Counted from the stretch's first letter, positions 23,727-32,626 are shown. The stretch is DNA of 64,000 bases from Arthrobacter sp. PsM3 (GCF_030433895.1 NZ_JARUXE010000018.1:24127-88126), one strand, 5' to 3'. Made by a program: numbers and translations. The notes: a model not told the origin generated them from the letters alone.

Positions 23727-24677
23727 TCAGGGGCGGGGGGTGAGCGTGAGCAGCACGGCCTCGGGCTTGCAGGCGATCCGGACCGGGGCGAAGCGTGAGG
23801 TGCCGATGCCGCCGGAGACGTTTACCGGCGTCGTGCGTCCCTTGCTTTCCCAGTCGTGCAGGCCCTTGGCACGCCAGGTCGGCAGGTCGCAGTTGGCCAC
23901 AAGGGCACCGAAGCCCGGGACGCAGATCTGCCCGCCGTGGGTGTGCCCGGCGAGCAGCAGGTCGGCCGCGTCCTCGGTGAAGTGGTCCAGGACGCGCTGG
24001 TACGGGGCATGGATGACGGCGACCCGGAGGTGCGGCCTGCTGTCCTGGCCCGTGGTTCCCCGGGGCCAGCCGGCGTAGCGCTCAAGGCCCAGATGCGGAT
24101 CGTCGACGCCGGAGAAGTCAACGCGCAGGCCCCTGATGACCAGCGACTGGCAGCGGTTGGTCAGGTCCACCCAGCCGCCCATGCCGAAGCCCGTGCGGAG
24201 CCGCGGCCAGTCCAGCTTGGCGGGGTCCCTGGGCTTCTTGGACGGACCCAGGAAGTACGACGCCGGGTTCTTCAGCCGCGGGGCGAAGTAGTCGTTCGAG
24301 CCGGGGACGAAGACGCCGGGGAACTTCATCAGCGGGCGCAGCGACTCCAGCAGGGGTTCCACCGCCTTGACGTGGCTGAGGTTGTCGCCGGTGTTGACCA
24401 CCAGGTCCGGTTCGAGATCCGCGAGCGAGGACAGCCATGCGGCCTTCCGGTCCTGGCCGGGCACGAAGTGGATGTCGCTGAGGTGCAGCACCCGGATCGG
24501 GCCGAACCCCGCCGGAAGAATCGGCAGGGTTTCCTCACGCAGGACGAACTGGTTCTTCTCCCACAGCCCGTATCCGGCGGCCGCGGCACCCGTGAGGGCA
24601 CCGGCGGCGGCAGTCACGGCAAAGCCGCGCCCGATGCTCCGGACGCGGCCTGCCAACACCCTGTTGTTAGCGGTCAT
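23727..24677 (-). CDS. Metallophosphoesterase, membrane-anchored
   Basis: A 316-residue calcineurin-like phosphoesterase. An N-terminal hydrophobic segment (about residues 17-37) would anchor it or act as a signal. Metal ligands are in VLHLSDIHFVPG, VVNTGDNLSH, VPGSNDYF (in place of GNHD), VIHAP and LLLAGHTHGGQICVPG. It follows the penicillin-binding protein gene by 3 nt on the same strand, the order also seen in mycobacteria (ponA2 and Rv3683), so a cell-envelope role is a reasonable inference. The substrate is unknown. Confidence 0.9.
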   Translation of the reverse strand: MTANNRVLAGRVRSIGRGFAVTAAAGALTGAAAAGYGLWEKNQFVLREETLPILPAGFGPIRVLHLSDIHFVPGQDRKAAWLSSLADLEPDLVVNTGDNLSHVKAVEPLLESLRPLMKFPGVFVPGSNDYFAPRLKNPASYFLGPSKKPRDPAKLDWPRLRTGFGMGGWVDLTNRCQSLVIRGLRVDFSGVDDPHLGLERYAGWPRGTTGQDSRPHLRVAVIHAPYQRVLDHFTEDAADLLLAGHTHGGQICVPGFGALVANCDLPTWRAKGLHDWESKGRTTPVNVSGGIGTSRFAPVRIACKPEAVLLTLTPRP

Positions 24678-24680
24678 GGG

Positions 24681-26966
24681 TCAGGGCTTGCCGGTTGCGC
24701 CGTTGCCGGGCTTGGCCGTAGGCGCCGGTACCGGATCAGCGGGCGCCGGGCTGGAGGGCGCCGTCGTCGGCTGAGCTGACGTCTTGGGCACCGGCACCGG
24801 CGCGGGGGTCTGACCGTTCACCAGGTTCGACGGCGGGGCCGGGAACGGGTTGGTGCCGTAGGCCGGCGCGACCTGGGACATGTAGTTCGAGAACTGCGGG
24901 CCCGCGATCATGTAGCCGTCGATCGCCTTGTAGAACTTGCCGTTGAAGGTCAGGTTGCGTCCGGGCCGGTCCTGGCCGCCCAGGGCATCGCCGAACCAGG
25001 ACGCCGTGGCCAGGCCGCTCGTGAAACCCACCACCCAGGTCGAGTTGTTGGGGTCGTTGGTACCGGTCTTGGCGGCGATCGGGAAACTGGTCCGGGTTGA
25101 GATCCTGGGCTGGATCAGGGAACCGGAGCCGCGGTTGAGGACTTCCTGCAGGGCGGCGGTCACGCCGCGGGCAACCTCCGGTTTAATCGCATCCCGGCAG
25201 CTTGTGGCCTGGGCCGGCAGCTGGGCGCCGGTCGCGTCGGTCACCGACTCGATGGCGATCGGCTCGCAGTATTTGCCGTCGTTCGAGAAGGTGGCGAACG
25301 CGCTGGCCATGGTCAGCGGCGAGGTCTGGGTCGCGCCGATCAGGTTGGACAGGCGCGTCATGGGAACGGGGTCGTTGGTCTGGCCGGCGTGGATTCCGAC
25401 GGCATCGACGATCTTCTGGATGCCGCAGAGGTCCACCTGCGCCGCGGTGGCGAACGTCATGGTGTTGATCGAGTTCGCCAGGCCGTCCACGACGGTCATG
25501 TTCTTGTAGTAACCATCTTCGGCGTTCTGCAGGTCGTCGGCGGCGCCGAGTCCCTTTTCCGCAGTGTTGTATGCGCCGTCCACCGGGGTGGGGCAGGTGT
25601 TCTTCCACCGGTAGTTCAGCGGGTACCTGCGCACAGCGCCGTTGAGGACGGTGTTCATCGACTTGCCTTCGTTGAGCCACTCGGCGAAGGTGAACGGCTT
25701 CATCGTGGAACCGGGCTGGAATCCGCCCAGGCCGCCGAGGTCGTTGCCCTGGGCGTCCCTCATGTCCACGTTGAAGTTGATGACGTTGTTGAATTTCCCT
25801 TCGGCCTCCAGGAACTGGGTGTTCTGGGCCATCGAGATGATCTTGCCCGAGCCCGGCTGCACGGACACCAGCGAGGCGCCCCACTTGTCCGGGTTCGCCC
25901 CGGCGGAGCCGTCAACCTGGGTCTGCGCCACGGCCTGGGCGTTCGGGTCCAGCGTGGTCTTGATGGTCAGGCCGCCGCGGAAGACCGTCCGGACCCGGGC
26001 GTCGGCGTCGGCGCCGTAAGCGGGGTTGTTGAGCAGCAGGTGCAGCACGTAGTCGCAGAAGTACGGGGCCGTCGTCGAGTAGGCACAGCCCTGGCGTGCC
26101 GGCGTGACCTTCGTTTCCACCGGGGAGGCCACGGCGGCGTCATAGTCGGCCTGCTTGATCTTGCCCTGGCTCAGCATGGCCTGGAGCACCAGGTCGCGGC
26201 GGATCTTGGCGTTCTCCGGGTTGTTGATCGGGTCGTAGAAGGACGGGCTGTTGACGAGGCCGGCCAGCAGTGCGGCCTGCGGCAGGGTCAGGTCCTTGGC
26301 GGTGGTGCTGAAGAAGAACTTGGACGCGGCTTCGATCCCGTAGGCGTCACGGTTGAAGAACACAATGTTGAGGTAACCCTCGAGGATCTGCTCCTTGGTG
26401 AACTTCTTCTCCAGGGCGATGGAGAGCTTCATTTCCCGCAGTTTGTCGCCGATGCCCTTGTTCACGCCGTTCAGGAGGACCTGGTCGCCCTTGCCCTCGG
26501 CCTCCAGGGAGGAGTTGATGACGTTGTTAACGTATTGCTGCGTGATGGTTGACGCGCCCTGCTTGTTGCCGCGGGCCGTGCTGACGAGCGCGCGCATGAT
26601 CCCGGTGGTGTCCACACCGCCGTGCTCATAGAAGCGGTTGTCCTCAATGGCGATGACCGCGTCCTTGATGTACGGCGACATCTGGTCAAGGGATACCTTG
26701 GTGCGGTTCTCCGCATACAGGCTCGCGATCACGCTGCCGTCGGCGGCCAGGATAGTCGTCGACTGGCTCGGCGGGTCCACTTTCAGTTCGGCTGGCAGCG
26801 TGTCGAAGAACTTGATCGATCCGCTGGCCGAGCTGCCCGTGACGGCGGCTGCGGGGACCAGCAGTCCCGCCACCAGGACGCCACAAATGGCGCTCACGCC
26901 CAGGAAAAGAAGGAGCTTTCCGAGGGTGGTGGCCGTGTCAAATAAAGGGTTCTTACCAGTCGCCAT
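24681..26966 (-). CDS. ponA: Class A penicillin-binding protein (bifunctional transglycosylase/transpeptidase)
   Basis: A 761-residue peptidoglycan synthase. One membrane helix (about residues 18-43) is followed by a GT51 glycosyltransferase domain with AIEDNRFYEHGGVDTTG and QGASTITQQYVNN, then a transpeptidase domain with the active-site Ser in GSTMKPFTFA, SxN in NSINTM and KTG in IAAKTGTNDPN. A Pro/Ala/Thr-rich tail of about 50 residues ends the protein. The ATG at 26966 is 7 nt from a -10 box, whereas the in-frame GTG at 26975 overlaps that box and is excluded. Position relative to metallophosphoesterase, DUF4177 and RidA matches the mycobacterial ponA2 locus. Confidence 0.95.
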   Translation of the reverse strand: MATGKNPLFDTATTLGKLLLFLGVSAICGVLVAGLLVPAAAVTGSSASGSIKFFDTLPAELKVDPPSQSTTILAADGSVIASLYAENRTKVSLDQMSPYIKDAVIAIEDNRFYEHGGVDTTGIMRALVSTARGNKQGASTITQQYVNNVINSSLEAEGKGDQVLLNGVNKGIGDKLREMKLSIALEKKFTKEQILEGYLNIVFFNRDAYGIEAASKFFFSTTAKDLTLPQAALLAGLVNSPSFYDPINNPENAKIRRDLVLQAMLSQGKIKQADYDAAVASPVETKVTPARQGCAYSTTAPYFCDYVLHLLLNNPAYGADADARVRTVFRGGLTIKTTLDPNAQAVAQTQVDGSAGANPDKWGASLVSVQPGSGKIISMAQNTQFLEAEGKFNNVINFNVDMRDAQGNDLGGLGGFQPGSTMKPFTFAEWLNEGKSMNTVLNGAVRRYPLNYRWKNTCPTPVDGAYNTAEKGLGAADDLQNAEDGYYKNMTVVDGLANSINTMTFATAAQVDLCGIQKIVDAVGIHAGQTNDPVPMTRLSNLIGATQTSPLTMASAFATFSNDGKYCEPIAIESVTDATGAQLPAQATSCRDAIKPEVARGVTAALQEVLNRGSGSLIQPRISTRTSFPIAAKTGTNDPNNSTWVVGFTSGLATASWFGDALGGQDRPGRNLTFNGKFYKAIDGYMIAGPQFSNYMSQVAPAYGTNPFPAPPSNLVNGQTPAPVPVPKTSAQPTTAPSSPAPADPVPAPTAKPGNGATGKP

Positions 26967-26973
26967 GTTTTCC

Positions 26974-26996
26974 ACTTTACCGGCAAGGACTAGGCT
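26974..26996. promoter_or_regulatory. Back-to-back leaderless promoters in a 37-bp gap
   Basis: On the minus strand TAAAGT (26979-26974) lies 7 nt before the PBP ATG; on the plus strand TAGGCT (26991-26996) lies 7 nt before the DUF4177 ATG. Each -35 region must overlap the other promoter or the neighbouring coding sequence. Confidence 0.5.
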
Positions 26997-27003
26997 TTAG
27001 GTC

Positions 27004-27159
27004 ATGACCAAATGGGAGTACGCCACGATTCCGCTCATTATCCACGCCACAAAGCAGATTTTGGACCAGTGGGGTGACGACGGCTGGGAGCTTGTCCAGG
27101 TTGTTCCGGGCCCCGAAGGAAACGGCCTGGTTGCCTACCTGAAGCGGGAGAAGCAGTAG
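27004..27159 (+). CDS. DUF4177 small protein
   Basis: A 51-residue protein, MTKWEYATIPLIIHATKQIL then DQWGDDGWELVQVVPG and AYLKREKQ. The WEYATIPL and DGWELVQV elements are the two conserved strands of DUF4177. Function is unknown. The same small gene sits between a class A PBP and a RidA gene in mycobacteria (Rv3678A). The RidA gene starts 2 nt after its stop, so the two are cotranscribed. Confidence 0.88.
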   Translation: MTKWEYATIPLIIHATKQILDQWGDDGWELVQVVPGPEGNGLVAYLKREKQ

Positions 27160-27161
27160 CC

Positions 27162-27731
27162 ATGAGCACCCCCGCATCCGCCGCTCCGGGCGCCTCTGCC
27201 GCGCCCGGAACACCGGCCCACAGCACCGACGGGACGGGCGCGTCGTCCGCCGTCGAGCAGCGCCTCGCCGAGCTCGGGCTGAGCCTGCCCCAGGTTGCCG
27301 CCCCGGTGGCCGCCTACGTCCCCGCCGTGATCTCCGGCAACCACGTCTACACCTCGGGCCAGCTGCCGTTCGTCAACGGCAGGCTTGAGGCGACCGGCAA
27401 GGTGTCCTCCGGCACCGAAGGCTTCTCGGACGAGGCCACGGTCTCCCCGGAGGCTGCCCGGCAGTACGCCGCGATCTGCGCCGTCAACGCCCTCGCCGCA
27501 GTGAAGAGCGTCATCGGGGACCTGGACCGCATCACCCGGATCGTCAAGGTTGTCGGCTTCGTCTCCTCCGACCCGTCCTTCACCGGCCAGCCCGGTGTCA
27601 TCAACGGCGCGTCCGAACTGCTCGGCAAGGTTCTCGGCGACGCCGGCCAGCACGCACGGTCCGCCGTCGGCGTTGCTGTACTTCCCCTGGACTCCCCGGT
27701 TGAAGTCGAACTGATCGCCGAATTCGCCTAG
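27162..27731 (+). CDS. RidA/YjgF-family protein
   Basis: A 189-residue protein whose residues 40-189 form a chorismate-mutase-like RidA fold: PAVISGNHVYTSGQLPFVNG, AAICAVNALAAVKSVIG, VKVVGFVSSDPSFTGQP and HARSAVGVAVLPLDSPVEVE. RidA proteins hydrolyse reactive enamine/imine intermediates; the Arg of the active site is in ARSAVGV. The first 30 residues are Ala/Ser/Thr-rich and probably unstructured, longer than usual. It is the middle gene of a DUF4177-RidA-NUDIX series. Confidence 0.92.
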   Translation: MSTPASAAPGASAAPGTPAHSTDGTGASSAVEQRLAELGLSLPQVAAPVAAYVPAVISGNHVYTSGQLPFVNGRLEATGKVSSGTEGFSDEATVSPEAARQYAAICAVNALAAVKSVIGDLDRITRIVKVVGFVSSDPSFTGQPGVINGASELLGKVLGDAGQHARSAVGVAVLPLDSPVEVELIAEFA

Positions 27732-27749
27732 AGGGCAGGTTAGTTTCTT

Positions 27750-28661
27750 TTGCCTCAGTTAGCCCGACGCCTGTTTCCCCTTCCCCCGGATCTTGAGGGG
27801 GCGGCCCGCAGCTGGATAGAACACGGCGAGCGGACCCCCCGCGCGCCCCGCTTCGCCTCCTCGGTGGTGCTCCTGCGCGACTCACCCACCGGCCTGGAGA
27901 CCTGGCTGGGCTACCGGCCCGGCTCATCACCGCTGGGCATCCTCGCCTTTCCGGGCGGCTCACTGGAGGCGTCCGACGACGACGCCGTCGGCTGGCTGGG
28001 CCCCCCGCCGCAGTACTGGGCCGAGCGCATGGGCACCGCCGACGTCGGCCTGGCCCGCCGCCATGTGGTCGGTGCCATCCGGGAACTGTTCGAGGAAACC
28101 GGCATCCTCCTGGCCGGAACGGACCTGTCCACCACGGTGGAAGCGACCTCCAAGGCCGAGTGGATGCGGGCCCGGGTGGCGGTGGCGGACCAGGAGAAGA
28201 CCTTCACCGAGGTGCTCGCCAAGCGCGGCCTCTCGGTGCGGACCGATCTGCTCAAGCCCCTGGTCAACTGGCTCAGCCCGGACTTCGCGCACCGCCGCTT
28301 CAACACCCGCTATTTCGCGGCGACCGTGCCGATGAACCAGCAGCCGTCCTTGCTGGCCAGCAAGGGGATCTGGGGCCGCTGGGTGTGCGTCCGCAAGGCC
28401 ATCGAAGAACGGAACACCGCCGCGCTCGGCGATGAGGTGGGCCAGGAGAACACGGTCGGGCGAACCCTCGGCCAGCTCCTGGTGCCCGGCTCCGAGATCA
28501 TGCTTGAGAAAATGGCCGCCGCCAACGGTTGCATCGCCTACCTGAGCTACAAGCGCAAGGCCCACGTCTACCAGCCGAAGCTCGTCGAGGAAGACGGCCA
28601 GCTCATGCTCGAGGTCGAGGCGGCCAAGACCGTGGCCGGGGAACCCCAGCGCGAACGCTGA
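27750..28661 (+). CDS. NUDIX hydrolase
   Basis: A 303-residue protein with a divergent NUDIX module: LAFPGGSLEASDDDA, then after about 25 extra residues AIRELFEETGILLAG, which supplies the catalytic REUxEExGU part of the box. The insertion between the Gly-rich start and the RELFEET helix, and a long C-terminal half (LSPDFAHRRFNTRYFAAT), match a subgroup of large NUDIX proteins of unknown substrate. The TTG start at 27750 has only a weak ribosome binding site (AGG), and it probably relies on transcription from the upstream RidA gene. Confidence 0.85.
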   Translation: MPQLARRLFPLPPDLEGAARSWIEHGERTPRAPRFASSVVLLRDSPTGLETWLGYRPGSSPLGILAFPGGSLEASDDDAVGWLGPPPQYWAERMGTADVGLARRHVVGAIRELFEETGILLAGTDLSTTVEATSKAEWMRARVAVADQEKTFTEVLAKRGLSVRTDLLKPLVNWLSPDFAHRRFNTRYFAATVPMNQQPSLLASKGIWGRWVCVRKAIEERNTAALGDEVGQENTVGRTLGQLLVPGSEIMLEKMAAANGCIAYLSYKRKAHVYQPKLVEEDGQLMLEVEAAKTVAGEPQRER

Positions 28662-28723
28662 CGCGCCGGGTGGCCCGGGGTGTCCGAGCCCCACGCCACG
28701 CCACCCCACCCCGCGCCGCCACG

Positions 28724-28812
28724 CCGCGGGACATGCCCAGCGTTGGCCCGGGCCAGTGGACATAGTGCCACTATGTCCACTCGTTGCCGCCAGGACTGGG
28801 CATGTCCCGCGG
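28724..28812. repeat. Nested-palindrome repeat, copy 3 (perfect)
   Basis: Outer arms CCGCGGGACATGCCCAG (28724-28740) and CTGGGCATGTCCCGCGG (28796-28812) are a perfect 17-bp inverted repeat. Inside, arms AGTGGACATAGTG (28755-28767) and CACTATGTCCACT (28769-28781) form a perfect palindrome around a single C. The two loops between outer and inner arms are each 14 nt. It lies between the convergent NUDIX and crp genes. Confidence 0.9.
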
Positions 28813-28849
28813 GGGAGTCCGGGAGCTTAAGCGTGGAAGCTTAAACACC

Positions 28850-28882
28850 GAAGGCCGGCACCGTTTTCACGGGCCGGCCTTC
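28850..28882. terminator. Bidirectional terminator between NUDIX and crp genes
   Basis: GAAGGCCGGC (28850-28859) and GCCGGCCTTC (28873-28882) pair perfectly around 13 nt, with T-rich flanks on the plus side. It serves the convergent genes. Confidence 0.75.
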
Positions 28883-28901
28883 TTGGTGCTGCCAAACAGG
28901 T

Positions 28902-29579
28902 CTAGCGGGAGCGCTGGCGGAGGCGCTGCATGTCGAGGATGACGACGGCGCGGGCCTCCAGGCGCAGCCAGCCGCGCTGCACGAACTCGGCGAGGGCCTT
29001 GTTGACAGTTTCGCGGGATGCCCCGACCAGCTGGGCCAGCTCTTCCTGGGTCAGTTCGTGGGCCACGAGGACGCCGTCGGTCGCGGGACGGCCGAAGCGG
29101 TCCGCCAGGTCCAGCAGCGCCTTGGCCACCCGGCCCGGAACGTCGGAGAAGACCAGGTCCGAGAGGGAGTCGTTGGTGCGGCGCAGGCGGCGGGCCAGGG
29201 CCTGCAGCAGCTGCGCGGAGACCTCCGGGCGGGTGCGCAGCAGGGCGTTCAGGCTCTCGTTCTTCAGCCCGGCCAGGCGCGTCTCCGAAACGGCCGTTGC
29301 CGTGGCGGTGCGCGGGCTCGGATCGAAGAGTGCCATTTCGCCGAAGAGCTCGCCCGGGCCGAGGATGGCGAGCAGTGACTCCCGGCCGTCCGGGGACGTG
29401 CGTCCAAGCTTGACCTTGCCGGAAACGATGAAGTAGAGCTGGTCGCCCTGGTCACCTTCCCGGAATACCGAGGCTCCGCGTGAGAGGTCCACCTCGGTGA
29501 GTTCGTCCGTCAGCAGACGGAACGCCTCGTCGTCGAGCGTGGCGAAAAGGGGTGCGCGGCGCAATACCTCGATATCCAT
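28902..29579 (-). CDS. crp: Crp/Fnr-family transcriptional regulator (Crp/GlxR-like)
   Basis: A 225-residue cAMP-receptor-type regulator. The N-terminal cyclic-nucleotide-binding fold (residues 1-115) has VFREGDQGDQLYFIVSGKVK and the phosphate-binding cassette ILGPGELFGEMALFDPSPRTAT. A dimerisation helix follows, then a winged HTH with ELTQEELAQLVGASRETVNKAL. It is the likely orthologue of mycobacterial Crp (Rv3676) and corynebacterial GlxR, a global regulator of carbon metabolism. AGGAG lies 5 nt before the ATG. It is divergent from the marP-like gene, as in relatives. Confidence 0.94.
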   Translation of the reverse strand: MDIEVLRRAPLFATLDDEAFRLLTDELTEVDLSRGASVFREGDQGDQLYFIVSGKVKLGRTSPDGRESLLAILGPGELFGEMALFDPSPRTATATAVSETRLAGLKNESLNALLRTRPEVSAQLLQALARRLRRTNDSLSDLVFSDVPGRVAKALLDLADRFGRPATDGVLVAHELTQEELAQLVGASRETVNKALAEFVQRGWLRLEARAVVILDMQRLRQRSR

Positions 29580-29785
29580 GAAATCTCCTGACTAAAACTG
29601 TGTCGGCTGGGGCGCTTCAGCCATTGTTTCAGAATTTTGGCGCTTCTGTGACGTACTTGGCAGTCAAACGCGCCAAACGTCGTGGCGGCGGGTGCAGGAG
29701 CGGCGCCTCCGGCCGCCGGACGCGCTCGGGAAACTGTCAGCCGGCGCCGGTAGAATTGGGGCTTACCCGCCTAAAAGGAGCACTG

Positions 29786-30970
29786 GTGTTCGGCTTGACC
29801 ATCTTGGACCTCGTGTTGATTCTGACGCTGCTGTCCTACCTGTTCCACGGCCTGCGCAATGGCTTCCTGGTCACCGCCGGCGGCATCGCCGGGTTCGCGG
29901 CAGGCGCTGTGGCCGCGTTTGTGTCCGTGCCCGTCGTCAGCGGTCTGGTGGCGGACAGCGGGTGGCGGCTCACGGCCATCATTGCCACCGCCGTGCTGCT
30001 GATGGTCCTGGGGCACGGGCTGGGCACCGCGATCGGCCGCAGGATCCGCAGCGTCGTCAGGATCAGACCGCTCCGGTCCATGGACCGCCTGGCCGGCGGA
30101 GGTGTCAACGTGGTGGTCTCCGCCCTGGTCATGTCGATGCTGGCCTTCAGCATCGGTGCCCTCGGCGTTCCGTTCGTCTCGCAGCCGCTCGCCGAGTCCA
30201 AGGTGATCCGCTTCATCGACGGCGTGACCCCCGTACCGCTGAAAACGTCGATGGCCCAGCTGCGGTCCGCCGTGATCGGCGAGGGCATCCCGACCCTGTT
30301 CGAGGGGATCGGCCAGGGCCAGCCGGTGGCCGTCCCGGATGCCAGCACCGACACCCCGGCCCTGAACAGTGCCGCGGCCTCGGTCCTGAAGATCGCCGGC
30401 ACCGCCTACCAGTGCGGGCAGAACCAGACCGGAACGGGCTTCGTGGTGTCGCCCGGCCGGGTCGTAACAAACGCCCACGTGGTCGCCGGGGTGTCAGAAC
30501 CGGTCGTGGAGATCCCCGGCGGCGGCGCCCTGCCCGGGCGCGTGGTGTACTTCGACAGCCAGCATGACCTCGCTGTCGTGGCCGTGGACGGTCTCCGCTC
30601 CGCCCCGCTGCCCCTGGGTTCCGACCTGCCCGCCGGCAGCCCGGCCGCGTTTGCCGGCTACCCCCACGGCGGCCCGTTCCAGTCCAAGCCCGCCACGGTC
30701 CAGGACATCTCGACGGTGCTGGTCCCGGACATCTATGGCAACAACGCCGCGGCGGAGGACGTGTACCGGATCGCCGGGGATGTCCAGCCGGGCAACTCGG
30801 GTGGCCCGCTGCTGACCACCGACGGCCAGGTCGCGGGAGTGGTCTTCGCCAAGTCCACGGGGGAATCCTCGCTCGGTTACGCCATCACCATGACGGATCT
30901 GGGACCGGTGGCCGCCCGGGCCGCGGGCCTCGGCGATGCTGTCTCCCCGGGCCAGTGCATCCAGAAATAG
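29786..30970 (+). CDS. marP: MarP-like membrane serine protease (CvpA domain plus trypsin-like domain)
   Basis: A 394-residue protein starting VFGLTILDLVLILTLLSYLF (GTG with AAAGGAG at 5 nt). Four membrane helices in residues 1-135 form a CvpA/colicin V-production-type domain, followed by an extracytoplasmic chymotrypsin-like protease: His in TNAHVVAG, Asp in HDLAVVAVDG, Ser in DVQPGNSGGPLL. A Cys pair near YQCGQNQ and the C-terminal GQCIQK could form a disulfide as in mycobacterial MarP, which regulates acid resistance and peptidoglycan processing. Size and layout match MarP (397 residues), and its position next to crp fits. Confidence 0.92.
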   Translation: MFGLTILDLVLILTLLSYLFHGLRNGFLVTAGGIAGFAAGAVAAFVSVPVVSGLVADSGWRLTAIIATAVLLMVLGHGLGTAIGRRIRSVVRIRPLRSMDRLAGGGVNVVVSALVMSMLAFSIGALGVPFVSQPLAESKVIRFIDGVTPVPLKTSMAQLRSAVIGEGIPTLFEGIGQGQPVAVPDASTDTPALNSAAASVLKIAGTAYQCGQNQTGTGFVVSPGRVVTNAHVVAGVSEPVVEIPGGGALPGRVVYFDSQHDLAVVAVDGLRSAPLPLGSDLPAGSPAAFAGYPHGGPFQSKPATVQDISTVLVPDIYGNNAAAEDVYRIAGDVQPGNSGGPLLTTDGQVAGVVFAKSTGESSLGYAITMTDLGPVAARAAGLGDAVSPGQCIQK

Positions 30971-31024
30971 CAGAGATCGAATAGCGGAGATCGCGGAACC
31001 GGCCCGGCACATCTGGGCAGCCGG

Positions 31025-32137
31025 CTAAAGCCATTCCAGGCTCTGGCCGTGCGGGCCGGTGATCGCCGTGGGCTTCCCGTTGTGCAGCAGCAGGAATCGG
31101 CCGCGGAGCCGGGAATCGTCCATTTCGGGGACCACGCTGGAGCCATCCGCCTGGATGATCACGGTGTGCCCCTCGTTGGAGAGCCACTGGCAGCCGCGTT
31201 CAACGGCGAGCCGGGACATGGTGCTGCGGAACCGCTCCCGGGCCTCCGCATCGAGGTAGGCCATCACCGCGCTGTGGAAGACCACCAGCGTGGCGTCGGC
31301 CGGCGCCTGCGCGGCCAGGGCCGGGAGCCGGTCGTTGAGGTCCCCGGCCACCAGGAGCGGCGGATCCGCCCGGGCGATCGCGATCGCCCGGCGCAGCCGT
31401 TCGCGGCGGAAGTCCTGCTCCGGCCAGATCAGCGCTTCCAGCCAGGCGACGTCGTCGGGGTCGCGGACATCGAGCGGGTTGAGGTCGATCCCCGCACGCC
31501 ACACCACCCGCGGGAGTTCGGCCGGGAGCGGCACCGGGCCGGTGAAGGCGCAGTCCAGGACCGGGTAACTGCCGGGAGCAGCGCCGGCCGGGGCCAGCCG
31601 GGTGACCCCGGCGCCGGCGTCGTACGCGTAGCCGTAGCGGTCCGGGAAGAGCGCGAGCCCGGCGGACGCCCCGACCTCAAGCAGCGCCAGCGGTCGCCCG
31701 CCGGCGGCGGCGATCCGCGCCAGGGACGGCAGCAGGGCGGCGCAGCGCCCGGCCTCATTGGTCTGGGTGGCCCGGGTGAGCACGGTCCGCGAGACGTCGT
31801 CCCAGCGTGCGTCCAGGAACGCCCGGAAGTCCGGGTAGGGGCTGATCCGCGCGCCGAGGAACCGTGCGGCCGCGAGCAGCAGCAGGGGCTGGCGTTTGTT
31901 GTACGGCCACTCGTCGATCCGCCGGACCAGCCCCGGGTCATCCGCGATGCCCACCGACCACTCCGCGTAACACTCGGAATTGCCCGGCGCGTCGACGGTG
32001 CCGAAGTGCCGGTACCACCGGGCAGTGGCGGACTCCGCACCGCCTGATTCCGCCCCGTCTGTTTCCATAACGCCCGGTTCCCCGGTGGACGGTGTCCCTG
32101 CAGACGGTGTCCCGGAGCCGGGGCCAGCGGAGGACAT
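31025..32137 (-). CDS. DUF2332 family protein
   Basis: A 370-residue protein beginning MSSAGPGSGTPSAGTPSTGE, a repetitive low-complexity head of about 35 residues, then ATARWYRHFGTVDAPGNSECYAEWS-type DUF2332 sequence: DEWPYNKRQPLLLLAAARFLG, LLEVGASAGLALFPDRYGY and LVVFHSAVMAYLDAEARERF. LLEVGASAGL resembles an S-adenosylmethionine-binding glycine loop, so a methyltransferase-like fold is possible, but the function is unknown. It begins 2 nt after the aroQ stop and is cotranscribed with it. Confidence 0.88.
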   Translation of the reverse strand: MSSAGPGSGTPSAGTPSTGEPGVMETDGAESGGAESATARWYRHFGTVDAPGNSECYAEWSVGIADDPGLVRRIDEWPYNKRQPLLLLAAARFLGARISPYPDFRAFLDARWDDVSRTVLTRATQTNEAGRCAALLPSLARIAAAGGRPLALLEVGASAGLALFPDRYGYAYDAGAGVTRLAPAGAAPGSYPVLDCAFTGPVPLPAELPRVVWRAGIDLNPLDVRDPDDVAWLEALIWPEQDFRRERLRRAIAIARADPPLLVAGDLNDRLPALAAQAPADATLVVFHSAVMAYLDAEARERFRSTMSRLAVERGCQWLSNEGHTVIIQADGSSVVPEMDDSRLRGRFLLLHNGKPTAITGPHGQSLEWL

Positions 32138-32139
32138 GC

Positions 32140-32613
32140 TCAGTCGCCGCTGGCCTGCAGCCCGGCGAGGTACTCGACGGCGAACCGGTAGCCCAGGATC
32201 CCTGCGCCGGCAATCACTGCCTTGCTGACGTCCGAGAGGTACGAATGGTGCCGGAACTCCTCGCGGGCATGGACATTCGTGATGTGGACCTCGACGGCGG
32301 GCAGCTGCACCGCGGAGATGGCGTCCCGGATGGCGACCGAGGTGTGGGTGTACGCCCCGGCGTTGATGACGATGCCGAGGGCCCTGCCGCGGGCGGCATG
32401 GATGGCGTCCACGAGGGCACCCTCGTGGTTCGACTGGAAGCACTCGACGTCGAGACCGTGCGCCGCGCCGGTGTCCGTGGCGAGCTGTTCGACGTCGGCC
32501 AGGGTGGCGGTGCCGTATTTCTCGGGTTCGCGGGTGCCGAGCAGGTTCAGGTTGGGTCCGTTGAGGACCAGGATGGTGCCGCGGCCGGCGCCGGCGGGGG
32601 TGGCTTCGCTCAT
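32140..32613 (-). CDS. aroQ: Type II 3-dehydroquinate dehydratase
   Basis: A 157-residue dodecameric-type dehydratase of the shikimate pathway, converting 3-dehydroquinate to 3-dehydroshikimate. The flavodoxin-like fold is recognised by [21 protein letters not shown] (catalytic Arg and Tyr on the lid loop), [32 protein letters not shown] and [18 protein letters not shown] (catalytic His). The ATG at 32613 lies 7 nt from a -10 box; a TTG at 32622 overlaps that box. The rest of the shikimate genes are not in this window. Confidence 0.96.
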   Translation of the reverse strand: MSEATPAGAGRGTILVLNGPNLNLLGTREPEKYGTATLADVEQLATDTGAAHGLDVECFQSNHEGALVDAIHAARGRALGIVINAGAYTHTSVAIRDAISAVQLPAVEVHITNVHAREEFRHHSYLSDVSKAVIAGAGILGYRFAVEYLAGLQASGD

Positions 32614-32620
32614 GCCTGAC

Positions 32621-32626
32621 AATGTA
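32621..32626 (-). promoter_or_regulatory. -10 box TACATT of aroQ, leaderless start
   Basis: On the minus strand TACATT is followed by 7 nt and the aroQ ATG. Confidence 0.5.
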
